Source: Bacteroidaceae bacterium (GTDB lineage: Bacteria > Bacteroidota > Bacteroidia > Bacteroidales > Bacteroidaceae). From it: DNA of 33,755 nt. Below the pieces are notes generated by a model that saw only the letters and a program-made list of their open reading frames with translations, searched no databases and was not told the DNA's origin. Location: assembly GCA_023227685.1 (NCBI GenBank), contig JALNVG010000005.1, positions 1 through 33,755 of the forward strand. Direction: 5' to 3'. Numbering within the stretch: position 1 is the stretch's first letter; each line of letters starts with the position of its first letter. Both the position numbers and the translations under genes were made by a program. Of this stretch, positions 25,396 through 32,944 are shown piece by piece.

Positions 25396-28224
25396 TTATA
25401 ATGGCGTCGGGCGACAGGAAAACTCAAAATGGAATTTCTTCTCTGAAAGGCGATACTCCTCACCCAACTGGGGACCGCATGCGTTTGAGCCTAGACCTGA
25501 CATCTTGTAGTCAATATGCACATATATTTTATCCGAGCGTTGCAGCTCATCGGTATGCTGTGCTTTATTAAGTTGCTCTATTCCATAATGCAGGACACTC
25601 ATATCGAACAGCTTATCAGACTCAAAGGTAAGTCCATTTTTTATGCTAAGAAATCGCACATCGGTATGATTGCCGTGTTCTTGCGGTCTGGTATAAGGTA
25701 CATATTCCGCATCAGCTGAACTTTCAAACATACTGTCGATCGCATGATGCTTCATATCGCAGTAGCTTTCAAGCGGCCCCTTACCGTAATATTTAAATTT
25801 ATCAGCATATTCCGGAAGAACAAACTCGAAGCCAAAACGCGGCAGCCATATGGCACCGTCACGCACCTTTGCATCGACACTGTAAAAAATTTGTCCGCTT
25901 TCCGAAACTGAAATTACCAAGTCATAATGCAACACCGGGAGCCGTGAAACGCCTGCCAAACTGCATTTAATAACTATATTGTCGCCCTGTACATTTGCTT
26001 CATAGATGTGATGAAACAGACAATCTAAATTTTCGCCCTCCCATATATTCGTGTTTGCCCATTTAGCAATCATATTCCGGTCATTATCTATGCAAGCCCG
26101 GAATATGACCGGCCTTACGGTTTGGCAAAGTAATTCCCTGTTACCCATTCGTATTGAAGAAAAACCTCCGGACTGCTTATCTATGGTATATTCAAAATTG
26201 TCTCCAGAAGCGGTTATTTCCCATTTTGTTTCGCTCAGCCTTGCAGAGAATTCACGATTTTTTATATTTTGGCGCGGAACAGGCAGCTCCTGCTCCAATC
26301 TTCCAAGCATATTACCAGTTTTGTCAATTAGAGAAATAACCGCAACACAGCCGTACCGGCAAAAAGACGGTAACGGCAATTCGGGAGTTATTTCAGCCGT
26401 TTCGCCGGGCTTTGCGGAAAGCCTTACAGTTCTTCCTTCGATAGTATTACCGTCAACGCAAATTTCATATTTGAAGGTAAACTGATCAAAATTAAGAAAG
26501 TCAAAATAATTTTTAACGTTCAGTTTTTCATTGTTATAAGTAAATCTAAACGGAAGATACGCAGACTGTGCCTCATAGGTGCCCGCCTTAAAACTACGGT
26601 CATTAAATACCAGTCCATCACAGCAAAAATTCCCGTCGTTAGTAAGCTCCCGGAAATCTCCACCGTATCGCGCCACACCTTCAACCATAACGCAATGGTC
26701 GCACCATTCCCAAATACAGCCTCCTGCCAGCTTCGGATACTTGTAAAACAGCTCGGCATATTCAAAAATATCCCCGGGTCCGTTTCCCATGGCATGGGCA
26801 TACTCACATAGAAAATAAGGCTTTGTGCTCTCCGAATTTTCAGCATATTCCTTTAATGATTCAGTATGTATATACATACCTGAATATACATCGCTGTATT
26901 CAGGAAATCCAAGTCTGGTTGCATCCTCACAATGAACCGGGCGTGTATTGTCACGTTTATGTACCCAATCGATAATTGCCGCATGATTCGGCCCAAATCC
27001 GCTCTCATTTCCGGTTGACCACATAATTACGCTTGCATGGTTTTTATCACGTTCTACCGTCCGCTGCATACGATCCATAAATGATTCCAGCCACTCAGGC
27101 TGGTTAGTAGGCCAATCTGAGCTTTTTATATCATAACTGGGATTTGCCGCCTTTCTTCTAAGAAAGCCGTGATTCTCATGGTCGTTCTCCAGTATCACAT
27201 AAAAACCCATCTCATCGCAATAATCAAGGAAGCGCGGACACGGAGGGTAATGCGATGTTCTTATTGTGTTGATATTAAGAGATTTCATCAATTGTAAATC
27301 GCGGATTATCTGCTCGTTAGTCATACACCAACCGCCATCCGGCGTAGTATCATGATGATTGACACCCTTTAGCTTAATCGGCGTACCGTTCAGCCTAAAA
27401 ATACCGTCATAACCTATTGAAATTTCTCTTAATCCGACACGCTGCTCGATTTTTTCACCCGCTGTTTCCAAAGTAAGCATGTATAAATACGGTTGCTCCG
27501 CATTCCAGAATACCGGATTTTCTACAACAAATTTTACATCCGTGCCACTTTCACTGCCGATACACCTTTTACCATCAAAAAGAGATATTGAGGCATTTTT
27601 ATCTGAATGTACACAAATGACATTTTGATCGGTAATAATCTCAAAATCAAAAATATGTCCGTGCGGCCTAGAAAGGATATATACATCCCTGAAAATACCG
27701 TTCATTCGGAATTGATCCTGATCCTCAAGATAGCTGCCGGAACACCATTTCCAAACCTGTATTCTTAAAGTATTTGTACCGCTATGTACAAATTCGGATA
27801 TATTAAACTCAGCCTGCAAATGACTGCCTTGTGTATATCCGACATACTTCCCGTTTACATATACGTCTGCGCAAGAGCTTACACCGTCCAAAACCAGATA
27901 TTGCAAAAGCTCATCGCAATCAATGAAGAATTCGCGTTCATAAATACCGCACGGATTTACCATAGGAACATATGGAGGGTCACAAGGATATGGATAATTG
28001 ATATTCGAATAATTAGGATCCTCGTAACCACATAACTGCCAGCAGGAAGGGACAGGAATGATATCCCATTTTTGCGGATTTTCACAGCGATCACCGTTCT
28101 GCTCATAGCAAAATCGCCATTCGCCGTTCAAAAGCTGATATTTTGCATCCCCATGAGGAATATACCAACATCTTGCTGGCATTCTGCCCTCGGAAATATG
28201 ATTAAGATCCTCATAACTGCGCAT
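25396..28224 (-). CDS. GH2 beta-galactosidase (LacZ-type), cytoplasmic
   Basis: Predicted beta-galactosidase of 942 residues, close to the ~1000 of LacZ-type enzymes, with no signal peptide. The N-terminal jelly-roll domain covers about 30-190 (NYPYPCDPPYVP, CGIYEREF, VYVNGKYVGY). An Ig-like domain follows, then the TIM barrel at about 270-570, another Ig-like domain, and the C-terminal Bgal_small_N sandwich from about 670. The acid/base is Glu407 in MWSTGNESGFG and the nucleophile Glu474 in FLCEYAHAMGNG. KYYGKGPLESYCDMK and SGLGSNACGP near the end are typical of the family. GGAGG lies before the ATG. It should split galactose from imported oligosaccharides. Its promoter region is interrupted by an insertion element 38 bp upstream of the start codon. 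Confidence 0.92.
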   Translation of the reverse strand: MRSYEDLNHISEGRMPARCWYIPHGDAKYQLLNGEWRFCYEQNGDRCENPQKWDIIPVPSCWQLCGYEDPNYSNINYPYPCDPPYVPMVNPCGIYEREFFIDCDELLQYLVLDGVSSCADVYVNGKYVGYTQGSHLQAEFNISEFVHSGTNTLRIQVWKWCSGSYLEDQDQFRMNGIFRDVYILSRPHGHIFDFEIITDQNVICVHSDKNASISLFDGKRCIGSESGTDVKFVVENPVFWNAEQPYLYMLTLETAGEKIEQRVGLREISIGYDGIFRLNGTPIKLKGVNHHDTTPDGGWCMTNEQIIRDLQLMKSLNINTIRTSHYPPCPRFLDYCDEMGFYVILENDHENHGFLRRKAANPSYDIKSSDWPTNQPEWLESFMDRMQRTVERDKNHASVIMWSTGNESGFGPNHAAIIDWVHKRDNTRPVHCEDATRLGFPEYSDVYSGMYIHTESLKEYAENSESTKPYFLCEYAHAMGNGPGDIFEYAELFYKYPKLAGGCIWEWCDHCVMVEGVARYGGDFRELTNDGNFCCDGLVFNDRSFKAGTYEAQSAYLPFRFTYNNEKLNVKNYFDFLNFDQFTFKYEICVDGNTIEGRTVRLSAKPGETAEITPELPLPSFCRYGCVAVISLIDKTGNMLGRLEQELPVPRQNIKNREFSARLSETKWEITASGDNFEYTIDKQSGGFSSIRMGNRELLCQTVRPVIFRACIDNDRNMIAKWANTNIWEGENLDCLFHHIYEANVQGDNIVIKCSLAGVSRLPVLHYDLVISVSESGQIFYSVDAKVRDGAIWLPRFGFEFVLPEYADKFKYYGKGPLESYCDMKHHAIDSMFESSADAEYVPYTRPQEHGNHTDVRFLSIKNGLTFESDKLFDMSVLHYGIEQLNKAQHTDELQRSDKIYVHIDYKMSGLGSNACGPQLGEEYRLSEKKFHFEFSCRPTPL

Positions 28225-28250
28225 AAATTATCCTCCATGACATTTTTTTC

Positions 28251-28262
28251 TATTATAATTTA
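28251..28262. repeat. Target-site duplication, left copy (partner at 29260-29271)
   Basis: TATTATAATTTA occurs at 28251-28262 and again at 29260-29271, exactly outside the inverted ends of the insertion element. At 12 bp (13 if the shared A is counted) it exceeds the 8 bp usual for IS1595 elements. Part of the match may be chance in AT-rich target DNA. Each copy contains ATTATA, the -10 box TATAAT on the minus strand. Confidence 0.75.
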
Positions 28263-29259
28263 AGACTATAAAGTTAACTCCGCAAAACACAAAGGTATAG
28301 AAGAGATAACTGCTGAGCAAAGGTTTGCAAAGATATTTGGTAATTTGCGACGGTTAAATCTGTATGAGAATTCATCCAGATAGCGTTGCAAATGTTTGCC
28401 ATCCAGACCGTGAAAAGTTCCGCCAACAAAGGCTTTTGCATTTCCAATCAAAATGTGCAGCCATTTGAGCATTTCGGAATCAGGCGAAAACACCTCATAT
28501 TCATGAAAATATTTCTATGCGAGCGGTTTGCGATAACTATAATATGCATCGGTCTGAATGGTTGACTGCTCAAAAATGTTAGTCTTTGCAAATTTGCCGA
28601 TTGTTGTGCTCTTGAGATTTGGAATCACCTGCATTTTTACATACAGTGGTTTGCCGTCTGTTGTTTTGGATACTGCAATTACAACCTTTGTCTTGCTGGT
28701 TCCACGCCCTCGTTTAGCACCTTTTGACGATTTTCCAAAGTATGTGTCGTCAAGTTCCACGATGCCGGAAAGCTGGTACCGTGAATCTCTTTCAGACATA
28801 GCTTTACGAATACGGTGAAGCAAAAGCCAAGTGGTATTGTATGGCAAATCAAGCTCTCTTGACAACATTGCAGCTGAATATCCGCGTTTGTCTTTAGCAA
28901 TTAGGAAAATAGCCCAAAACCATGTCAGCAGGGTCAAATGGCTGCGGTGCATAACCGTACCTGCTGTCAAGGATTGTTGATGACGGCAGTGCTTGCACTG
29001 GTACAAATTGCGATTTGCAAGAAAGTAATACTCTTTGCAACCGCATTTAGGGCAGATATATTCACCGTTCCAACGAATCTTCAAAAGATAATCACGGCAG
29101 AATTCTTCATTGCTGAATTGTTTTTGAAACCTTGCGTAACTGATAGATTTTTCTTTTGCCATAGTCTTTTACCACCTTTTGCGTTACTATGGCTCTAATT
29201 CTACAACATCAGATGTACCAAACATGGTACTTTGCTCGGCGGAGTTAAACTAATAGTCT
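28263..29259 (-). mobile_element. IS1595-family insertion sequence, 997 bp
   Basis: The ends are 21-bp imperfect inverted repeats at 28263-28283 and 29239-29259, matching at 18 of 21 positions. Both share AGACTAT at the tip and TTAACTCCGC inside. A flanking direct repeat shows that it moved in by transposition. It carries one transposase frame on the minus strand, same direction as GH2, broken by an amber codon. It is therefore probably immobile unless the codon is suppressed or transposase is supplied in trans. Confidence 0.85.
28266..29162 (-). pseudogene. IS1595-family transposase interrupted by an in-frame TAG
   Basis: The 298-codon frame starts at 29162 after AAAGGTGG. Its first 215 codons encode a zinc ribbon (CPKCGCKEY, CKHCRHQQ), a helix-turn-helix and the start of the DDE domain (VELDDTYFG, QTDAYYSY). 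A TAG at 28515-28517 then interrupts it. The same frame continues KYFHEYEVFSPDSEM and IGNAKAFVGGTFHGL, with YLDEFSYRFNRR at the end, the conserved C-terminus of ISXO2-like transposases. A single C-to-T change of CAG would explain the stop. The final stop codon lies inside the terminal inverted repeat. Confidence 0.85.
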
Positions 29260-29260
29260 T

Positions 29261-29289
29261 ATTATAATTTAAAAAAATATGAAGTTCAA
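29261..29289 (-). promoter_or_regulatory. Probable original GH2 promoter, now beyond the insertion
   Basis: On the minus strand TTGAAC (29284-29289) and TATAAT (29261-29266) are separated by exactly 17 bases. The -10 box is inside the target-site duplication, so before insertion this promoter lay just upstream of GH2. Now it points into the transposase. The GH2-side copy keeps the -10 box (28252-28257) but has element sequence in place of the -35 box, with no good match. Confidence 0.55.
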
Positions 29290-29420
29290 TTTTCATTTAT
29301 TGATAATTATTGCTTTTATATGCTCTCTTTTTATACCTACGAATTTTCCACCCGATAATGAATCTATATTATACTAAAAGTTGGGGTAACGAATATAGCT
29401 ATAAAGCAAAAAAATCAAAA

Positions 29421-29497
29421 AGTAGAACATATTCGATAAAAGCCTTTAAAATGGAATTGCAACATCACCATTTTGAGGTTTTCGAATATGCTCTACT
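29421..29497. repeat. Long imperfect palindrome
   Basis: Arms at 29421-29454 and 29468-29497 pair almost completely around a 13-base loop. The outer part shares AGTAGA, CATATTCGA and the inner part CCT and AAAATGG, with a few small bulges. It sits 88 bp before the ISL3-type remnant. It could be a small non-autonomous element, the end of a lost insertion sequence, or an RNA hairpin. It lacks a T-run on either side. Confidence 0.6.
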
Positions 29498-29585
29498 CAC
29501 ATTTTACAGAAAAATTGCTCGGATAAAAAGGGGTAATCGTAAAAAATATTACTCAAACCGAAAACTCGCTTCAATCTAGCTTGAA

Positions 29586-29874
29586 ATGGAGCTTAAAGCC
29601 AATAATTGTCCTTGCTGCGGTACTGAACCCCGGACATACACAACTACCGGCTGAAAAAAATCAAAGATATTCCTGCGTTTGGCAAAAATATATTGTTGTA
29701 TCTGCAGAAAAAAAGATAGCGATGCCCTCATTGCGGCAAACGGTTCTATAAAGGAAACAGCTTTGTCCAAGATATTACCGGATGTCAAATCGGCTGTCAG
29801 CTTATGTTATTCATAGTTTGTCAGACGTCCGCTCATTTTCAAGCGTTGGTTTTCTCTGGATTATTTACCGATAA
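29586..29874 (+). pseudogene. Degenerate ISL3-family transposase, N-terminal fragment
   Basis: The three plus-strand frames together give a recognisable ISL3 N-terminus. MELKANNCPCCGTEPRTYTT is followed after a frameshift by YRLKKIKDIPAFGKNILLYL. An in-frame TAG comes next, then RCPHCGKRFYKGNSFVQDIT, and after another frameshift RMSNRLSAYVIHSLSDVRSF. The two CxxC pairs form the zinc-binding motif. At least two frameshifts and one stop show it is dead, and the catalytic part is missing. Confidence 0.75.
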
Positions 29875-30012
29875 ATGAAAACGGTGAGCTGTTTGTTGTA
29901 ATGTTAGATGATATTATTTGAGCAACTCACGAGGAAATAATGAATCTTCTGTGATGAGTATGTATAATTGAAACTCCTATTGATTTTCGGCTGTTAATCC
30001 AATGATTTTTCA

Positions 30013-31623
30013 TTAAAATCCTGTACGATTAATGAAGCTGTTATTCCAGCTGTTGCAACACAAATCACGATTGTCAATTTCACTTGCTTCTCGGCAAAGA
30101 GGGTCCAGAAGTGTCTCTTCAAGCTCTTCAATTTTGTTTATATTTTCATTAACATAATCGTCGATACGTTGCTTACAGCTCTTTGTACGCTCGATCAGAC
30201 CGCCAAGACGTGCGTCCTGAAGCTCAAAACCATATGCTTTCTTATCTTTATACCAGGCTTTTCTGAAAGAAACGGTAAATTCTCTGATTTTTTCGGATAT
30301 CAGGTCATATTCTTGTGACAATGCCTTTAAAGCATCTTTATCGTCACTCTTATAAGCTTTTCTTGTGCGGATTCCGATATCGTTTTTGTGAGCAAGTACA
30401 TCACAAAGCAGTTTTTCACTTTCGAAAAGATAACCGTAATTTTCATTTTGGCATAATAATGCTAATTTCTCTGAAAGATTTTGATATATATCATTCTTTG
30501 GGGAAGATGTAACCGGGTCATAAATGCCAAGGAAATAATCATTATAAAGCATATATTTATCATGATTGGAGATATAATCATCATGATTAATTCCCGGAAG
30601 GTCAAGCAACATAAAATCATCAAAATCAATACCAATCAAAGACTTAAAGTTCTTTTTAATCAGATTCATGTCGCTAATTCCCTGTTTAAGCTGAGAGGTA
30701 TAGAACATACTTGGCAGAAGAGCAAAAGGAGAGCACTCTGCTCCGTCATCTCCCCAGAGCGTAAAAATCATATTGCCTACATTTTCTTTCATGCAAATGT
30801 CAACAGCTGCCCCAGTTGCCTTAATTGAATATCCGTTATGCGGCACCATTCCGGTCCACGACCAGAATCCGCCGGCAAACCAAACCGGTCGGTTGAAATT
30901 TTTATGTGCCTTAATCATGTTAGTATAATGATTTTTTTCAGTTGAATAATAATCCCAGTAAACAAGAGAAATATTTTCCGGCACAAGGCGTTCCATATCT
31001 TTTGTAATAACATCAGGATTATCGGTATAATATTCCCCTGTTCCGAGTTTGAAGAACATATCACTCCACATCATTGGCTTGAATCCGTATTTCTCTGCAA
31101 TAGCACTGACCTTTTCAAGGTGGTTTTTCAGAATTTCAAAACGGTCACAGAAGCCGTGCTGCTTCAAATACTGTCCGAGTCCAACCATTTCGGCTTCATC
31201 CATTCCGATATGAACAAGACGTGACGAGAAGTTATCATGAAGGGATTTAAACATGTTTTCTATTAAAGCGTAGGTACGTTCGTCATCAATCAAAAGAATG
31301 TCATTAACGTCGATATAAGGCTTGTATGTTTCCCAGCGTGTAAGGCAATTTATATGTGCAAGAGTTTGTATACAAGGAACAAGCTCAATGTTTTTAGAGG
31401 CACAGTAAGCGTCTATTTCACGAATTTCCTCACCCGTATAGTGTCCTCTTAGGTAGCCAAAATAAGGTTCTCCCTTTATTTCATAGGTTTCCTCAGTGTA
31501 AAGCATAAGGGTGTTGTAACTCATCTTTTCCATTAGGTCAATAAACTTTTTTAATGCATCAATGCTTATTACTGCATTTCTTGAACAATCAATCATAATG
31601 CCGAAATATTCTTTTTTATTCAT
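30013..31623 (-). CDS. GH20-type beta-N-acetylhexosaminidase, cytoplasmic
   Basis: Predicted exo-beta-N-acetylhexosaminidase of 536 residues. The start is placed at the ATG at 31623, preceded by CGGAGATG. The frame is open 52 codons further upstream, but without a good start or recognisable protein. The barrel begins almost at once (EYFGIMIDCSRNAVISIDAL), so the usual N-terminal GH20 domain is missing. The catalytic pair is Asp142-Glu143 in LVHIGMDEAEMVGLG. YNTLMLYTEETYEI and PMMWSDMFFKLG fit the group of intracellular GH20 enzymes. A helical C-terminal part (about 350-520) follows. No signal peptide is seen. It lies downstream of NahK and the nucleotidyltransferase in the same direction, after a 214-bp gap with no promoter I trust. 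It likely supplies GlcNAc or GalNAc to NahK. Confidence 0.82.
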   Translation of the reverse strand: MNKKEYFGIMIDCSRNAVISIDALKKFIDLMEKMSYNTLMLYTEETYEIKGEPYFGYLRGHYTGEEIREIDAYCASKNIELVPCIQTLAHINCLTRWETYKPYIDVNDILLIDDERTYALIENMFKSLHDNFSSRLVHIGMDEAEMVGLGQYLKQHGFCDRFEILKNHLEKVSAIAEKYGFKPMMWSDMFFKLGTGEYYTDNPDVITKDMERLVPENISLVYWDYYSTEKNHYTNMIKAHKNFNRPVWFAGGFWSWTGMVPHNGYSIKATGAAVDICMKENVGNMIFTLWGDDGAECSPFALLPSMFYTSQLKQGISDMNLIKKNFKSLIGIDFDDFMLLDLPGINHDDYISNHDKYMLYNDYFLGIYDPVTSSPKNDIYQNLSEKLALLCQNENYGYLFESEKLLCDVLAHKNDIGIRTRKAYKSDDKDALKALSQEYDLISEKIREFTVSFRKAWYKDKKAYGFELQDARLGGLIERTKSCKQRIDDYVNENINKIEELEETLLDPLCREASEIDNRDLCCNSWNNSFINRTGF

Positions 31624-31837
31624 AAAAATCATCTCCGTTCTGCCTCTTTGGGCAAGATATGCTCTATCAATTTGCAAAGAAAAACTAGTAGTATTTATAA
31701 CTGTAAAAAAATCTTTTAGAAACAGAGTGCAGACATCATTACAAGCACTGTGGTCTTGCAATTCCCGACTGCCGAGCACAAGTTAATGCGTTGATTTCAC
31801 ACAAGAATATTATTATTTGATTGTCTTAAAACAAGCG

Positions 31838-32944
31838 CTATTTTGTGCAATATCTGTGAACGATATCCTGCATTTGCTGCATTTTCTGTTCCATATCCAC
31901 TACTAATTTAAATTGCGTATGGCATCTGTCAAGATTGTGATGTTCACGGTGGATTTTGAAATAGGTATCCCCGTTAAGGTAGTCTGTTAAAAATCGGATG
32001 CCGCATTCAAATGTCATAATCTTTGCGCCGATGGCAAGACTGTATAACTCCGTCTCTGTCAAAAACTCTTTTGCAACTTTCAAATAACCTTTTGTGAAAA
32101 CCCCAAACAAGTGAAGATCCAGTGACACTTTACCGAGATCTGTTTCATCTTCTGCAGCTGTGCTGGCTCCAAAACGTATGCTGTCTCCAAAATCATAGCA
32201 TGCAGCTCCCTGCATCACTGTATCCAAATCAATGACACAAATCGCTTCTCCGGTCGTATCGTCAATCATAATGTTGTTCAGTTTTGTATCGTTATGTGTG
32301 ACGCGATATGGCATCATTCCTTTATTCAGCAGGTCAATTATCTCACCAGCGTCTTTTTCACGTTTCAGAGCAAAGTCAATTTCTGGTTGTACTAGCGACA
32401 CACGGCCGGCTTTGTTTTGACGGATTGCTTCTTGCAGTGCTGCAAAGCGTTTAACTGTATTATGAAAATCCGGAATTGATTCTGTGAGCTCGGCAATAGG
32501 ATAATCTGATAAAAGTCGCTGAAATTTTCCAAATGCAAAACCGCAGTTGTAAAAATCCTGTTCATTGCGACAACTTTGGTAGGTGGTTGCATTCTCAATA
32601 AATATGTACATTCGCCAATATTCACCTTTTTCGTCCTGATAAAAAAGTGAGCCGCCTTGTGTCGGAATAATTGTCATCGATTCACGGATGGCATCGCCAT
32701 GAGCCACACATATTTTGTTCTTCAAAAACTCAGTAACTCCATGAATGTTACTCATTAGTGCTGCCGGGTCTGCAAATACCGTATGGTTAATCCGTTGCAT
32801 AAGGGTGCGATAGACAGTTCCATCGGATTTTTGAAATGTTACTGCATATGTATCGTTGATGTGACCCTCGCCGTATGGGTCAGCTTTCAAAAACAAATCG
32901 GTATTAATGAACTGTTTAGCTAGGCTTTGTAAATCGTTTGTCAT
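31838..32944 (-). CDS. nahK: N-acetylhexosamine 1-kinase (NahK-type phosphotransferase)
   Basis: Cytoplasmic kinase of 368 residues in the APH/choline-kinase fold, predicted to phosphorylate GlcNAc or GalNAc at the anomeric position with ATP. The catalytic loop is THNDTKLNNIMID (about 216-228, Asp219), followed by the metal-binding VIDLDTVMQG (about 237-246). YGEGHINDTY near the N-terminus is the glycine-containing nucleotide loop, and CYDFGDSIRFGA is also typical of NahK. The ATG at 32944 overlaps the upstream TGA as ATGA and has GGAGGG at good distance, so I reject a start 15 bp further up. In bifidobacteria NahK (LnpB) belongs to the lacto-N-biose/galacto-N-biose pathway. Here the adjacent nucleotidyltransferase and GH20 gene support amino-sugar salvage. 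Confidence 0.85.
   Translation of the reverse strand: MTNDLQSLAKQFINTDLFLKADPYGEGHINDTYAVTFQKSDGTVYRTLMQRINHTVFADPAALMSNIHGVTEFLKNKICVAHGDAIRESMTIIPTQGGSLFYQDEKGEYWRMYIFIENATTYQSCRNEQDFYNCGFAFGKFQRLLSDYPIAELTESIPDFHNTVKRFAALQEAIRQNKAGRVSLVQPEIDFALKREKDAGEIIDLLNKGMMPYRVTHNDTKLNNIMIDDTTGEAICVIDLDTVMQGAACYDFGDSIRFGASTAAEDETDLGKVSLDLHLFGVFTKGYLKVAKEFLTETELYSLAIGAKIMTFECGIRFLTDYLNGDTYFKIHREHHNLDRCHTQFKLVVDMEQKMQQMQDIVHRYCTK

Larger units (their letters stand above)
29272..30012. other. Gene-poor stretch with mobile-element debris
   Basis: About 740 bp between the insertion element and the second GH20 gene hold no intact gene. Contents seen are the probable GH2 promoter at the left end, a long imperfect palindrome (29421-29497) and a degenerate ISL3-type transposase fragment (29586-29874). 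An 89-codon plus-strand frame at 29310-29579 has a lysine-rich, low-quality composition, runs through the palindrome and is probably not a gene. I see no clear terminator after the second GH20 gene. Confidence 0.6.

Noticed and set aside
26051..26485. A 144-codon plus-strand frame opposite GH2
   Set aside because: It runs antisense to a well-supported GH2 gene whose motifs are intact, and it has no recognisable domain or ribosome site.
29421..29497. Palindrome as a CRISPR repeat or a terminator
   Set aside because: There is only one copy, no spacer array and no T-run on either strand.
29310..29579. An 89-codon plus-strand frame rich in Lys, Tyr and Arg
   Set aside because: It reads through the long palindrome, lacks a good ribosome site and has a low-complexity AT-driven composition. 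I treat it as chance.
31624..31779. 52-codon in-frame extension upstream of the second GH20 start
   Set aside because: The ATG at 31623 has a clear GGAG site and the GH20 barrel starts right there. The extension has no good start and no recognisable fold.
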